A model generated the notes under the pieces. That model ran no database searches. It was not told where the DNA came from and saw only the letters and a program-made list of their open reading frames with translations. From an uncultured Bacteroidia bacterium (lineage in GTDB: Bacteria > Bacteroidota > Bacteroidia > Bacteroidales > Prolixibacteraceae), in assembly GCA_903850335.1 (NCBI GenBank), contig CAINLJ010000005.1, positions 62,001 to 126,000 on the forward strand: a stretch of 64,000 nt of DNA. Reading direction: 5' to 3'. Position numbers and translations under genes: made by a program. The first letter of the stretch is position 1. Each line of letters starts with the position of its first letter. This document shows positions 46,168-56,740 of this stretch, one piece after another.

Positions 46168-48633
46168 CTATTGTTTCTCTTTTATAAAATATTTTTTTGC
46201 AAATAACCCAAGAACCGTTATCAACAATAATATAGAGGCCCAAATTGAAATTTTCTGTCCTGTCAGGAACGATGAAGGCTCAAATTTAAATACGATATCA
46301 TAATTACCACCGGGTAATATCATACTTCGTAATAAGAAATCCGCTTCAAAATGAGAAACAATTTTGCCATCAATATATGCATTCCATCCTTTGGGATAAT
46401 AAATTGCTGAGAAAACAGCAAGTTGATTTCCATTTCCTTTGTAATGGTAGGTCATTGCGTTCGGTGTCCTCTTTGTTAGCGATATACTTGCCTGAGGATC
46501 ATTATTCAAAACAATACCAGAAAGTAAAGGCTGAAATTTCTTTTCAATGACAACCTCAGATGCAGGGTCGATAGTCTTTAAAGCTGCCATCTCCTGATCA
46601 GCATTTTCAGCTATTTTATACTTATTAACCAGCCATACACTTCCAAGTGCGTGTTTATTTATAATAGGTGCTGCTTCAGGATTATAAATTAAATATTTAG
46701 TATTGAGCATATTCAAAGAATTAAGACCAAGAAAAAGCGAATCCATTCCAGATTCTGACTTTATTTTTTCGATCCTCTGCCCAATAAGTGCCATCTCCTT
46801 ACTGATATAAAAATCAACCAGTTCCTGATAACGTCTCATTTTAGCACCATGATATCCCCCAATAGACTGATGAAAATAGGAAGTTGTGGCATCATTAAAA
46901 GTACTTACTGCCATATTCAAAACCCTGTAATCCGGACTTTTATCCTGCAATATAGCTCTGTCGGCAACTGTTTCCTTAATAGGATTTTTAGCTTCTCGGT
47001 TATCCACAAAAAGTTTGTCATTAAGATACCTCTTGTCAACTCCCCACAAATCTAAAAGTATCAATCCACCCAAAATAATCAGTAAAGTATTCGCTTTTAA
47101 TTTTTGCTCTGCAAAAGCCCAGATCACTGCTGCACTAATGATTATAAAAATCACAGATCTCAAGGCATCAGCTTGCAAGAGACCTTGACGGTCAGATACA
47201 AGACTGTTTTGAAGCCAATCAGGGAACTGGCTGTCTACAGGAGAGACAAATGAGCCGGCTGCCCCGGGAATAAGGACAAAGACGACCGATAATCCTGCGG
47301 TGAGCCCAACACTCCAGGCCAAAGACTTAAGCCAGGATTTACGATCTATTTCCCGATCGAGGATTTTCTGTAAAGTAATAATTGCAAACAACGGAACTGT
47401 AAAACCTGCAATAACGAGAATCATTGTAACCGTTCGAAACTTATTATATCCTGGAAAATAATCGAGAAATAAGTTGGTTAAAGGCATAAAATTATGGCCC
47501 CATGCCAGTGCAATAGAAAGCAAGGTGGCAGCAATCACCCATATTCTCATCGTACCCTTAACGAGAAAAAGTCCAAGCACAAAAAGAAAACAAATAATTG
47601 CGCCAAGATATACCGGTCCTGAGGTCTGAGGTTGCGATCCCCAATATCCTGGCAGCTGTTTAACAACAGAATTGGCATTTGGAACATTGTTACTCTTAAG
47701 TACTTTACCCGTTTCAGAGTCCTCGCTAAACCCAACAGCTGAAGAACCTCCATTGAAATTAGGGATTAACAGTGTAAGAGTCTCACCAATTCCATAACTG
47801 TAACTAGTTGCATAATCACGATCAAGACCGGTTGTCTTATTCGCTTTATCATTGGTAAGATCTGATTGACCCCGGATAGAAAACTTCCCATACTCCCATG
47901 TCGTCCAAAGTTTATTAGAGTTTGCTGCCACTGCAAGGAAAACAAAAGCTAAAATAATAACGCTCTGTTTTATAAATGAAATTACTTTCTTCTCTCTGAT
48001 TGCTACCACTAATTCTGTAATACCCATTATCAAAAGAATTAGAAAGGTATAAAATGTGATCTGAGGATGATTAGTATATATTTGAAGCGCAAGGAATATA
48101 GAAAAGATTGCACTTCCTATCCACTTTTCTTTTTTTAGTGCATAATAAAATCCGGCAATTACAGGGGCCATATAACCTATTGCAATAGCTTTAGACGCGT
48201 GGCCTGCAGCAATTATAATGAAATTATAAGAGCCAAAACCAAACCCCAAAGCGCCAACAATGGCAAGCCACGGATTTACACCAAAAAGTAATAGGGCAAT
48301 ATAGAATCCAATAAGATAAAGGAATACAAAGTTTATTGGTCTCCAGTTAAACAAATTTGTAAATGTAAATAAAGAGGTTAAAGCTGTAGTTGCCGGCAGA
48401 CCAATAAGGTAAGAAGGCATTCCGCTAAACATTGAATTAGTCCATAAAGCCAGATCCTCACTTTTTTTATTGTAATCAACAATCTCCTTCGACATCCCGA
48501 TATAGGTCTGTGAATCATGCTGATTCAACTGTTTGTCCTCTAATACAGGAGAAAAATAAACGATTGGCAATAGCAGGAAAAGTATAATTGCAGTAATATG
48601 AGGTAAACTCTCTTTCCACGAAAACTTCATCAT
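46168..48633 (-). CDS. YfhO-like large membrane protein
   Basis: 821 residues. About 13 membrane segments, a periplasmic loop after the first (YFSPVLEDKQLNQHDSQTYIGMSKEI), and a C-terminal soluble domain with VFSAIYYPKGWNAYIDGK, then a final membrane segment. This is the YfhO (PF09586) plan, related to GT-C glycosyltransferases; Gram-positive YfhO glycosylates lipoteichoic acid, but the role in Bacteroidota is unproven. It is the first gene of the ftsX-truB-queA run. The gene starts 41 bp after the GH2 stop codon. Confidence 0.88.
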   Translation of the reverse strand: MMKFSWKESLPHITAIILFLLLPIVYFSPVLEDKQLNQHDSQTYIGMSKEIVDYNKKSEDLALWTNSMFSGMPSYLIGLPATTALTSLFTFTNLFNWRPINFVFLYLIGFYIALLLFGVNPWLAIVGALGFGFGSYNFIIIAAGHASKAIAIGYMAPVIAGFYYALKKEKWIGSAIFSIFLALQIYTNHPQITFYTFLILLIMGITELVVAIREKKVISFIKQSVIILAFVFLAVAANSNKLWTTWEYGKFSIRGQSDLTNDKANKTTGLDRDYATSYSYGIGETLTLLIPNFNGGSSAVGFSEDSETGKVLKSNNVPNANSVVKQLPGYWGSQPQTSGPVYLGAIICFLFVLGLFLVKGTMRIWVIAATLLSIALAWGHNFMPLTNLFLDYFPGYNKFRTVTMILVIAGFTVPLFAIITLQKILDREIDRKSWLKSLAWSVGLTAGLSVVFVLIPGAAGSFVSPVDSQFPDWLQNSLVSDRQGLLQADALRSVIFIIISAAVIWAFAEQKLKANTLLIILGGLILLDLWGVDKRYLNDKLFVDNREAKNPIKETVADRAILQDKSPDYRVLNMAVSTFNDATTSYFHQSIGGYHGAKMRRYQELVDFYISKEMALIGQRIEKIKSESGMDSLFLGLNSLNMLNTKYLIYNPEAAPIINKHALGSVWLVNKYKIAENADQEMAALKTIDPASEVVIEKKFQPLLSGIVLNNDPQASISLTKRTPNAMTYHYKGNGNQLAVFSAIYYPKGWNAYIDGKIVSHFEADFLLRSMILPGGNYDIVFKFEPSSFLTGQKISIWASILLLITVLGLFAKKYFIKEKQ

Positions 48634-48674
48634 AATAGTATCTTTTACAGTTAATTCACAAAAGTACTTATTTT

Positions 48675-51098
48675 TTAAAAAGTATTTATTTCACAGGTAG
48701 CGGTGGGCAATCCGGCAGAACTTGCAGTGATACTAACCTTTCCGGGCTTTTCGCCAGACCGGATTACAGCAAGACACTTTCCATGAAATGCTTTACGATA
48801 AGGAACTTTAAAGGATTCATGACTTACCGGATTTCCGTTATCAACCGCTTCTACTATTCCGGGACCTTCAACTTTAAATTGAATAAGATTATCCGAATCA
48901 GGAACAATTACCCCGTTTTCATCTGCAACATCAACGGTAACAAAAGATAGATCATTCCCGTCAGCATTAATTTTTGACCGATCAGGTGTTAATATTAAAC
49001 GTGCAGGATTCCCTGATGTTCTCACCTCCTTTACCAATATATCCTTCCCGCCTGTCCGCGAGATTGCCTTTAAGATTCCCGGAGTAAACGGAATTCTCCA
49101 CATGAGATGCAAGTCGTCACCTTGTTTCTTCTTAATACCCAACGATTTATCATTTAAGTATAATTCAACTTCATCCGCATTGCTATATGCCCAAATATCA
49201 ACGATCTGACCTTTTTTCCAATTCCAATGAGGAAAGATATGAAGGACATCTTTTTTTGTCCATTCACTTTGGTACATATAATAAATGTCTTTGGGGAAAC
49301 CTGCAAGATCAATAATGCCAAAGTATGAACTTCTGGAAGGCCAATTATAGGGCGTTGGTTCACCCAGATAATCAAATCCAGTCCAGATAAACTGCCCGGA
49401 TAAATAATCGTATTTTTTGATTATTTTCCATGTTTCTTCATGAGTAGAGCCCCAGGGAGCAGAACAATTATCATAAGAAGAACAAGTATTGTCCGGATTT
49501 CCTCCTGTAAATGGAATGTCCCAGCGAGTGGGCCACCTTCGGATGGAGTCAGATGGCATATCATAAACCCCACGGGTCATTAAAGCAGAAACACTTTCGG
49601 TACCAATAAATTTCTTACCGGGAAATGTCGCAGGGAAATGTTCAAAATCTTTGTGATGATAATTGAATCCAATCAGATCCAGTGCTCCGGAACGAATAAT
49701 AAAATTACCTGGGTATGGTTTGTCACAGGCAGAAGTAATTGGACGGGTTGTATCAAGTTCCCTGATTGTCCTGGCTAACTCCTTTGCAATTTCAGTTCCT
49801 GTGCTATCTCCCTGTTCAGGAATTTCATTCCCGATACTCCACATAATCACACTTGCATGGTTACGATCACGATGAATAAAATCCTGAAGATCTTTCTTGT
49901 GCATTGGATCCCAGACTGTGCTGTAATCAAACTTGTTCTTCGGTTTTTTCCACATATCAAAAGCTTCATCTAAAACAATAAAGCCCAACTTATCAGTTAA
50001 TTCAAGCAATTCCGGCGAAGGCGGATTATGTGATGTTCGAATTGCATTACATCCCATATCTCTTAATATTTCAAGTTGCCTTTCCAAAGCGCGCTTATTG
50101 GTTGCCGAACCAAGGCATCCCAGATCATGATGATTACATACGCCGTTAATCTTAAAATTCTTGCCGTTTAAGAAGAATCCTTTATCATTTTTAAATTCAA
50201 AACTCCTGATACCAAAAATTGTAGAATAGTTATCAGTAAGAGTACCGTCAACATAAATATGGGTTAATGCGGTATAAAGGTTGGGTTGCTCCAGATTCCA
50301 AAGCTTCGGATTATCGACAATAAAATCAAATGTCGAACTAAAAATTGAATCCTTAACACCGTCAGTTTCAAGTTTACCAGAATTAACCTCCTTTCCTGAA
50401 GGATCGATCAATACAGTTTTGATTGTAAGTTTTTGGCCTCCTGTCAGGTTATTCTTTATTCTTGTAAGGATATTAACTCTTGCCTTACCGGAAGATATTT
50501 CCGGAGTTGTAACAAAGGAGCCCCATTGATCAACAAAAATTTTTCCCGTTGTTATTAGCCAAACATTTCTGAAGATACCAGACCCGGAATACCACCTTGA
50601 ATTCGGTTGTGAAGAATTGTCGACCTTAACAACCAGTACATTTTCATGTAGCCCTGTTACTAAAAATGGGGTAAGGTCAAACCTGAAAGTGGTATAACCA
50701 TAGAAATGCCTTCCCAAAGAATGCCCGTTTAACCAAATTTCACAATTATGGTAGACACCGTCGAAATCTATGAAGACATTTTTCTTTTCATCACCGGCAG
50801 GTAATTTGAACGTCTTCCTATACCATCCTATACCACCCGGTAAGGCACCTCCACCTGGAGTTGAAGGATTTTTTTCACTGAACTCACCCTCGATACTCCA
50901 GTCATGCGGTAAATTTAGTTTACGCCACGCTGAGTCATCGAAGTCAACATCCTCAGCTCCATCAGCATTTCCTAAATAGAATTTCCAATCTTTTCCGAAA
51001 TTTTGAATCTGTCTCATTGGTTTCTGATTGGAAGTACAGTGTTCAAATAAGAACAAGACAAGTAAACTGAGTAAAAAAATTCTGAAGCCGTTTTTCAT
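48675..51098 (-). CDS. GH2 beta-galactosidase with DUF4982 domain
   Basis: 807 residues with an export signal and a Cys at 21 (LFEHC), a non-ideal lipobox. Domain order: sugar-binding jelly-roll (30-185, LPHDWSIEGEF, GVYHNCEIWLNG), immunoglobulin-like domain, TIM barrel with acid/base Glu425 (SIGNEIPEQ) and nucleophile Glu501 (IGTESVSA), then DUF4982 and a C-terminal Ig-like domain. Such enzymes act on beta-galactosides, and some related ones on glucuronides. It is separate from any SusCD pair. Confidence 0.92.
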   Translation of the reverse strand: MKNGFRIFLLSLLVLFLFEHCTSNQKPMRQIQNFGKDWKFYLGNADGAEDVDFDDSAWRKLNLPHDWSIEGEFSEKNPSTPGGGALPGGIGWYRKTFKLPAGDEKKNVFIDFDGVYHNCEIWLNGHSLGRHFYGYTTFRFDLTPFLVTGLHENVLVVKVDNSSQPNSRWYSGSGIFRNVWLITTGKIFVDQWGSFVTTPEISSGKARVNILTRIKNNLTGGQKLTIKTVLIDPSGKEVNSGKLETDGVKDSIFSSTFDFIVDNPKLWNLEQPNLYTALTHIYVDGTLTDNYSTIFGIRSFEFKNDKGFFLNGKNFKINGVCNHHDLGCLGSATNKRALERQLEILRDMGCNAIRTSHNPPSPELLELTDKLGFIVLDEAFDMWKKPKNKFDYSTVWDPMHKKDLQDFIHRDRNHASVIMWSIGNEIPEQGDSTGTEIAKELARTIRELDTTRPITSACDKPYPGNFIIRSGALDLIGFNYHHKDFEHFPATFPGKKFIGTESVSALMTRGVYDMPSDSIRRWPTRWDIPFTGGNPDNTCSSYDNCSAPWGSTHEETWKIIKKYDYLSGQFIWTGFDYLGEPTPYNWPSRSSYFGIIDLAGFPKDIYYMYQSEWTKKDVLHIFPHWNWKKGQIVDIWAYSNADEVELYLNDKSLGIKKKQGDDLHLMWRIPFTPGILKAISRTGGKDILVKEVRTSGNPARLILTPDRSKINADGNDLSFVTVDVADENGVIVPDSDNLIQFKVEGPGIVEAVDNGNPVSHESFKVPYRKAFHGKCLAVIRSGEKPGKVSITASSAGLPTATCEINTF

Positions 51099-51126
51099 AT
51101 ATTCAAAGTTGAAATGTTAGAATTAA

Positions 51127-52041
51127 TTAGTTTAATTCACCGGGCCTCTCAGCCCTGATTAATACTTTACGGAATGAGGGCTCCTCTCCTTTTTGAAAAA
51201 AAAGAACATGACCCTTAGAGGCCTCGCAGTTAAAACCAAAATCAGTAAGTATGTTCTCAATTTCATTAAAAGCATTTGGATGATGATAAGTACACACATT
51301 TAATTTTATGGAATTACCTGATGAGACCAGATTCTTCATTCCTGAAAGTGCTTTTTGTTCGAACCCCTCAATATCCATTTTTATGAAATATTTTTCGCCA
51401 TCTTCAGGATCCAGAATACTATCTATTGAAATTGATGAATCATCGTCACAATCCGATAAAAATTTCTTAATAAAAACTACTTTGTCCTTCCATGGGGCAA
51501 AGGTCAGTTTAAGGGCCTCAACCCATTCTTCTTCACATTCAATGAGATATAACCGTTTTGCTTTATCAATGACCGACAAGGCAAAATTTCCCTCAGCAAC
51601 ACCAGCATCAACAACTATGCTTCCAGATTCTACCTGAAATTCTTCCGAAAGGTAAAGATGCGCCGATTCCGGATCCTGCTCCTTAAATATGCTTCTAATT
51701 GCCCAAATAATCTGTGTTTCAGTATATCTCTGAGGAAAATACATTTTCTTGCCTTCAAAAAGGACATATAAACGGTTATTCTCTGTATCTATCAATACAT
51801 CAGGAATAAAGGTATCATATTTTTCAGTCCATTTAAAGGGAAATGACGCAAATTTATGTGATTTTAAATATCTTAGTGCCTCCTGAATATCAGGCTCCAA
51901 AGTATTTAAATCCAATAATTTAAAATGATTAAGAACCGCCAGCCGACGCTCTTTTAATCCTTTTGGTTCAAGTAAAAACCTAACAAAAACCAACAGTTGA
52001 TAAGGAACAATCTTTTGCCACGTTCGGTGTAATAAATTCAT
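51127..52041 (-). CDS. FkbM-family methyltransferase (first)
   Basis: 304 residues. The SAM-binding loop is VVDAGVAEGNFAL near 145-157, followed by LYLIECEEEWVEALKLTF and the FkbM-typical KMDIEGFEQKALSGM. It probably methylates a sugar of the surface polysaccharide. The ATG overlaps the flippase stop codon (TAATG), so the two are translationally coupled. The ~120-residue N-terminal part before the Rossmann fold is unassigned. Confidence 0.85.
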   Translation of the reverse strand: MNLLHRTWQKIVPYQLLVFVRFLLEPKGLKERRLAVLNHFKLLDLNTLEPDIQEALRYLKSHKFASFPFKWTEKYDTFIPDVLIDTENNRLYVLFEGKKMYFPQRYTETQIIWAIRSIFKEQDPESAHLYLSEEFQVESGSIVVDAGVAEGNFALSVIDKAKRLYLIECEEEWVEALKLTFAPWKDKVVFIKKFLSDCDDDSSISIDSILDPEDGEKYFIKMDIEGFEQKALSGMKNLVSSGNSIKLNVCTYHHPNAFNEIENILTDFGFNCEASKGHVLFFQKGEEPSFRKVLIRAERPGELN

Positions 52042-53519
52042 TACTTATTTTTTAGTGTTTTTACAATATTATTTATGGTGATTTTATTTTTAAGGATTTC
52101 CCTAATCTCAATAAATCCAGTAAGTTTCAATAATTCAGATATCCCAAATGATAACAAAATATACCCACACCCCTGTAAAATAAGCATAACAAAAGGATGA
52201 AAGTGCAGAACTAATCCAAATCCAAAAACCAGAATAGCCGGAATACCCAGCAAAAAAATCAAAGGCATAAAATCCTTACATTGGGATACTATTGAATAGT
52301 CAATTAAATGTTTTGAATACAAGGCGTTTATAAAAAATCCTATCCAATAAAAGAAAACAATCCCGCCAACAAGAAAATTAAGTCCATAAATAATTCCCAG
52401 AATCAACAGAGGCGTAAAGATTATATATTTAATAATCTCTGTCCTAAGAAACAGACCTGAACGACCTTTAACTTTTAAAATATTGTGATTTATTACATGC
52501 ATAGGCGAGATTGCATATGCCAGACACAAAGCCTGAAATATCGGTACTGAAGGAAGCCACTTTTCTCCAAATAAGACATAAAATAAAGGTTTGGCCAATG
52601 CTATCAGGCCAAACATGATAAAAAAAGAAACGTACATAATTGTTTTAACCAGCTTACTTATACTTTCCTGTAACCTTAAATTATCGGTTTGAATTTCAGA
52701 CAAAACTGGAAAGCTGACCTTGCTTGTTATATTCGTTAAAGTACTGGATGGAAGAGTACTGTATTGATCAGCATTTGTATAATATCCCAAAATCGTATTG
52801 GAATAATTTTTACCTATTATAAAATTATAAAAACTCTTATATATTACTGCTACTATAGAAATTAGTAAAATATTGGAGCCAAAAGAAAACAATTCTGAAA
52901 ATATACGTTTACTAAATAAAAAAGAAGGCAGCCATCGATTATGTCTCCACATCATTATACTACGTAAGGCCTGAGTGATTAATGTTCGCCAGACAAGACT
53001 CCAGACACCAAAACCATACAGTGCCAAAATCAGAGACGCAAGCCCGGCAAAAAATGTACTGATTGTTGAGATTTTAGTCTGTGTTTTAAAATCAATCTCC
53101 TTAATTAAAATAGTTTGCTGTATAAGCGTAACTGAACCAATTAAAATAGTTATTGCTGAGTAATGAGTTAGTTTAACTAACTCTGGCTTATCATAAAAAC
53201 CAGCTATATACGGTGCACAAATCCAAATAATCAGGTAAGCTAACAGTCCGATAATAATGTTGGCCCAAAAAATAGTACTATAATCTACTTTGGAACAATT
53301 TTGTTTTCCAACCAATGCCTGACTTAAACCGCTGTCGACAAAAACCTGGGCAATCGAAATGAAAATTGTAATCATCCCTACAAGACCAAATTCTCCAGGC
53401 GAAAGCAAACGCGCAAGTAAGATGCCAAAAATCATCCCTTGACCCTGGCTCAAAATGCTCTCAAGCATACTCCAAAAAAAGCCGTTTACAGCCTTACGTT
53501 TTAAATTACTTATACCCAT
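52041..53519 (-). CDS. Oligosaccharide flippase (Wzx-like, MOP superfamily)
   Basis: 492 residues with 12-14 membrane segments. The start KRKAVNGFFWSMLESILSQGQGMIFGILLARLLSPGEFGLVGMITIFISIAQVFVDSGLSQALV (shown in parts) is the standard polysaccharide synthase family pattern. It should flip lipid-linked repeat units across the inner membrane for the neighbouring glycosyltransferases. Divergent from the GT2 gene across 173 bp that hold no clear signal. Confidence 0.92.
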   Translation of the reverse strand: MGISNLKRKAVNGFFWSMLESILSQGQGMIFGILLARLLSPGEFGLVGMITIFISIAQVFVDSGLSQALVGKQNCSKVDYSTIFWANIIIGLLAYLIIWICAPYIAGFYDKPELVKLTHYSAITILIGSVTLIQQTILIKEIDFKTQTKISTISTFFAGLASLILALYGFGVWSLVWRTLITQALRSIMMWRHNRWLPSFLFSKRIFSELFSFGSNILLISIVAVIYKSFYNFIIGKNYSNTILGYYTNADQYSTLPSSTLTNITSKVSFPVLSEIQTDNLRLQESISKLVKTIMYVSFFIMFGLIALAKPLFYVLFGEKWLPSVPIFQALCLAYAISPMHVINHNILKVKGRSGLFLRTEIIKYIIFTPLLILGIIYGLNFLVGGIVFFYWIGFFINALYSKHLIDYSIVSQCKDFMPLIFLLGIPAILVFGFGLVLHFHPFVMLILQGCGYILLSFGISELLKLTGFIEIREILKNKITINNIVKTLKNK

Positions 53520-53692
53520 TCATCCTGCTAGATACATTAATGTGCTAAATTAAACATTTTTTTCAGGTCAGTCTTTATAATAAGATGGACTGGGATTTGC
53601 AGACACAATTAATAGCTACGGGAAAACAGATTTGAAAGAAAAAAGCTACTTTTAAACCGTGAGAAAACTGAACTTATATTTTTTAATCCGTT

Positions 53693-54712
53693 ATGAATAG
53701 TCAACAGCCCCTGGTTTCAATTATTTCACCGACATATAATCACGAAAAGTTTATTGCTGACAGTATAGAATCTGTTTTGGCGCAGACCTACACCAATTGG
53801 GAGATGATAATTATTGATGACGGGAGTACTGATAAGACCTTTGATATTGCACTGGAATATGCCGCAAATGAAAGCAGAATTAGACCATTTACACAAAAAA
53901 ACATAGGAATTTTCCGTTTAGGTGAATCGTATAATTTTGCTCTTTCTCATTGTAATGGATCTTATGTTGCTATCCTTGAATGCGATGACATTTGGTTGCC
54001 TGAAAAATTATCCCTTCAGGTAGAAGTCCTAGAGAACAATCCTCAATGTGTATTATCGTGGGGTAAGGCTTTTCTCTCCTCTGTAGATCTTTCTTATAAC
54101 TACATGCTGGCACCAAAAAACAGTGATGATCAGGATCTTTTTTTTAATAACCCACCAGGTATTTTCCTTAAAAAATTCATCTACCATACTCTAATACCTG
54201 CTCTTACAATAGTTATACGAAAAGAGGCATTGCTCAGCATTGGAGGATTTGTTCAGGGATTTAACCTCCCACTTGTAGATATTCCAACAACTCTCGAGCT
54301 GCTGATGAAAGGAGAATTCGCATTCGTCGACAAACCATTGGGAAGCTGGAGAATTTACCCTAATCAGGTAACCAAAACTTATACAGGACAGATGACTACA
54401 AGTTATTATGCGTTAATTCAATCGGTTATGCAACGTTTTCCTGCTCTGTTTGAGTCTCACGGTTTAACTAAAAGGGAGATCGATGAACACTTTCGTAATC
54501 GACTTGTAATCAGCTATTCAAGATCAGGACGATATAAATTAATACGAAAAGATTTTAAAGGTGCCCGCAAAGATTATTTCCATTCCATTTTTAATTATGG
54601 GTGGACACAACCCGTTTGGAAACTCAGATCAGTGGTTGGTCTCTTCTTTAGTCTATTCAGAATGGATATTGAATGGCTTGCAAAAATCATTGGCAATGCC
54701 TCTTATAAATAA
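53693..54712 (+). CDS. GT2-family glycosyltransferase
   Basis: 339 residues. The GT-A fold begins VSIISPTYNHEKFIADSIESVLAQTY with IIIDDGSTD near 42-50 and the DxD-like metal motif ECDD near 97-100. It transfers a sugar from a nucleotide donor to an acceptor lipid or glycan. Sole plus-strand gene of the cluster, converging on the following GT4 gene (32 bp between stops). Confidence 0.92.
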   Translation: MNSQQPLVSIISPTYNHEKFIADSIESVLAQTYTNWEMIIIDDGSTDKTFDIALEYAANESRIRPFTQKNIGIFRLGESYNFALSHCNGSYVAILECDDIWLPEKLSLQVEVLENNPQCVLSWGKAFLSSVDLSYNYMLAPKNSDDQDLFFNNPPGIFLKKFIYHTLIPALTIVIRKEALLSIGGFVQGFNLPLVDIPTTLELLMKGEFAFVDKPLGSWRIYPNQVTKTYTGQMTTSYYALIQSVMQRFPALFESHGLTKREIDEHFRNRLVISYSRSGRYKLIRKDFKGARKDYFHSIFNYGWTQPVWKLRSVVGLFFSLFRMDIEWLAKIIGNASYK

Positions 54713-54744
54713 ACATAGGATTATTCTATCAGGACTTTATAATT

Positions 54745-55743
54745 TTAAAACTGCTGTTTAATTTTTTCAGCACGTTTTTCACGACTAAACAGGTTAATTG
54801 ATCTGCTGGAAATTTCTTTATTAAAATCTGAATTATTTTGTATATTACTGCTTATGAGATTACTTATATAAAGAGCATCTCTTTTTACAATAAAACCTGT
54901 TGTTCCAACGACTTCCGGTAAGCCTCCTTCATTTGTTACCACGGGAATACACCCATAGAACATCGCCTCTGCTACCGAAACCCCGAAAGATTCAGATCGT
55001 GAAAGCTGAAAATAATATTCGGATCTCAAATAATATGATTCTAATTGGTCATGTGGCACTCTACCCAAAATTGTTAAATTGCAGGGAACAGACTTCAACT
55101 GTTTTTTAAGCTTTTTTTCATCCATTCCAATTATAAGAAATCGATAATGTGGTAGATGCTTCGCTAGTTCAATAAATGTATCAATTCCTTTAAGATAAAA
55201 TGTACGGTCATTTTCTACAAGACCAACCGTTAAAATAAGCTTTTCCTTCGCAGTTATTGATGTTGAAAAAGGTTGAATATCCACGCAATTATAAATCATT
55301 TTCCGATTTGAACGTGGTGCAATATACCTGAGCTTCCGATCAACATAGCCTGACACTGTCAAGTTCAATGTTGCTGATTTTATAGCCGTAATACAAAAGA
55401 ATCCACGGATTTTTGAGCAAAGTGCTCCATAATTAAGGCTTTTTATCCTAGCGACTTCATATCCACCGATCACAATAATGGATCTCTTTCCTGTAATTTT
55501 GGCAAACAGAACCGGCAATAATGAGTGATAATCCGAAAACCAAATAAACACATTATCATACCGCCAAATATTGATCAAAAGATATAGAAATTGTATAAAA
55601 AGTGAATATCCTGTTTTTACTATTCCCTTACCTGGTTTAAACTGATATTTGGTGACATTTGCAAATGATGACAAGATCTCGCAATCAGATTTAACAAAGC
55701 TGGAAAAATTTACATAAACGAAAAGGATAGACTTCTTCTGCAT
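54745..55743 (-). CDS. GT4-family glycosyltransferase
   Basis: 332 residues. GT-B fold: C-terminal domain with LILTVGLVENDRTFYLKGIDTFIELAKHLP and the donor-binding SESFGVSVAEAMFYGCIPVVTNEGGLPEVV, holding the E-x7-E motif. The N-terminal acceptor half has a hydrophobic stretch (LFIQFLYLLINIW) that may anchor it. It belongs to the polysaccharide operon and lies 12 bp after the dehydrogenase gene. Confidence 0.88.
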   Translation of the reverse strand: MQKKSILFVYVNFSSFVKSDCEILSSFANVTKYQFKPGKGIVKTGYSLFIQFLYLLINIWRYDNVFIWFSDYHSLLPVLFAKITGKRSIIVIGGYEVARIKSLNYGALCSKIRGFFCITAIKSATLNLTVSGYVDRKLRYIAPRSNRKMIYNCVDIQPFSTSITAKEKLILTVGLVENDRTFYLKGIDTFIELAKHLPHYRFLIIGMDEKKLKKQLKSVPCNLTILGRVPHDQLESYYLRSEYYFQLSRSESFGVSVAEAMFYGCIPVVTNEGGLPEVVGTTGFIVKRDALYISNLISSNIQNNSDFNKEISSRSINLFSREKRAEKIKQQF

Positions 55744-55755
55744 TCAAATCTTATT

Positions 55756-56736
55756 TTATTCGCGGGAAAATGGATGTGTTGCTAATTGTTTATTTGCAAA
55801 AGGATGGAAATCACCCCTTAAACCAATAGGTGTCTGGTTACGTATATCATGTACAACTGCAATTGAATTCCGTGCCTCTTCAATCTCAAACCCATTTCCT
55901 TTAAGAATTTCCTCATAACTTCGGGTATGAAGGTCTGTAAATCCTTCACTGAATTCAATCTCCTCCCCTTCGACAGTTATTGATCTGAAGGTAGTCTTTC
56001 CAGACTCTTTTACTTCGGGGGGCAAGGTGCTGCTATTAATACTCAGAAACCATCGAACACGAGCTTTTTCAAGCAAAAGTATGCCGGAAGCCCTATCATG
56101 AGTATGTAAATTGACAATGTTTTCCTTAACATCTCCGAAAATCCAGGTAAGCATATCAAAGAAATGTATTCCAATATTTGTTGCAATTCCTCCCGATTTA
56201 GATATATCACCCTTCCATGAGGTATAATACCAGTTACCCCGCGAAGTAATATAAGTCAGATCAACATCATATATCTTAGTAGAAGCTGAATTTCTAATTT
56301 TTTCCTTCAATGCTATGATCACCGGATGAAGACGAAGCTGCAAAATAGTATAGATTTTCTTTCCTGTATCATTTGCAACTTTTATTAAAGGATCTATATT
56401 CCAAGGATTTAAAACCAATGGTTTCTCACATATTGCATTAGCTCCTCTTCTTAAAGCAACTCTTACATGTGCATCATGAAGATAATTTGGCGACGTAATA
56501 CTCATAAAATCAATATTTATCCCACTATCATATTTGAGTTTTTCGAGATATCTGTCAAATCTTTCAAACTCAACAAAAAACTTGGTGTCAGGCGAATAGC
56601 TATCCATAACTCCTACTCCATCATAGGGATCATAAGCCGCTATCAGCTTATTCCCTGTGTCTTTAATAGCTTTCATATGTCTTGGAGCAACAAATCCAGC
56701 TGCTCCAATTAAAACAAAATTCTTTATATCAGCCAT
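55756..56736 (-). CDS. Gfo/Idh/MocA dehydrogenase, WbpB/WlbA-like (UDP-GlcNAcA 3-dehydrogenase)
   Basis: 326 residues. The Rossmann motif is VLIGAAGFVAPRH (8-20); the catalytic EKP lies at 104-106, and GGIATNIGIHFFDML near 182-195 supplies His191 and Asp194. These fit WbpB/WlbA, which oxidises UDP-GlcNAcA at C3 to the 3-keto sugar. The aminotransferase and acetyltransferase that should follow it in the pathway are two and three genes upstream. The C6 dehydrogenase (WbpA) that supplies its substrate is not in the window. Confidence 0.86.
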   Translation of the reverse strand: MADIKNFVLIGAAGFVAPRHMKAIKDTGNKLIAAYDPYDGVGVMDSYSPDTKFFVEFERFDRYLEKLKYDSGINIDFMSITSPNYLHDAHVRVALRRGANAICEKPLVLNPWNIDPLIKVANDTGKKIYTILQLRLHPVIIALKEKIRNSASTKIYDVDLTYITSRGNWYYTSWKGDISKSGGIATNIGIHFFDMLTWIFGDVKENIVNLHTHDRASGILLLEKARVRWFLSINSSTLPPEVKESGKTTFRSITVEGEEIEFSEGFTDLHTRSYEEILKGNGFEIEEARNSIAVVHDIRNQTPIGLRGDFHPFANKQLATHPFSRE

Positions 56737-56740
56737 CGGT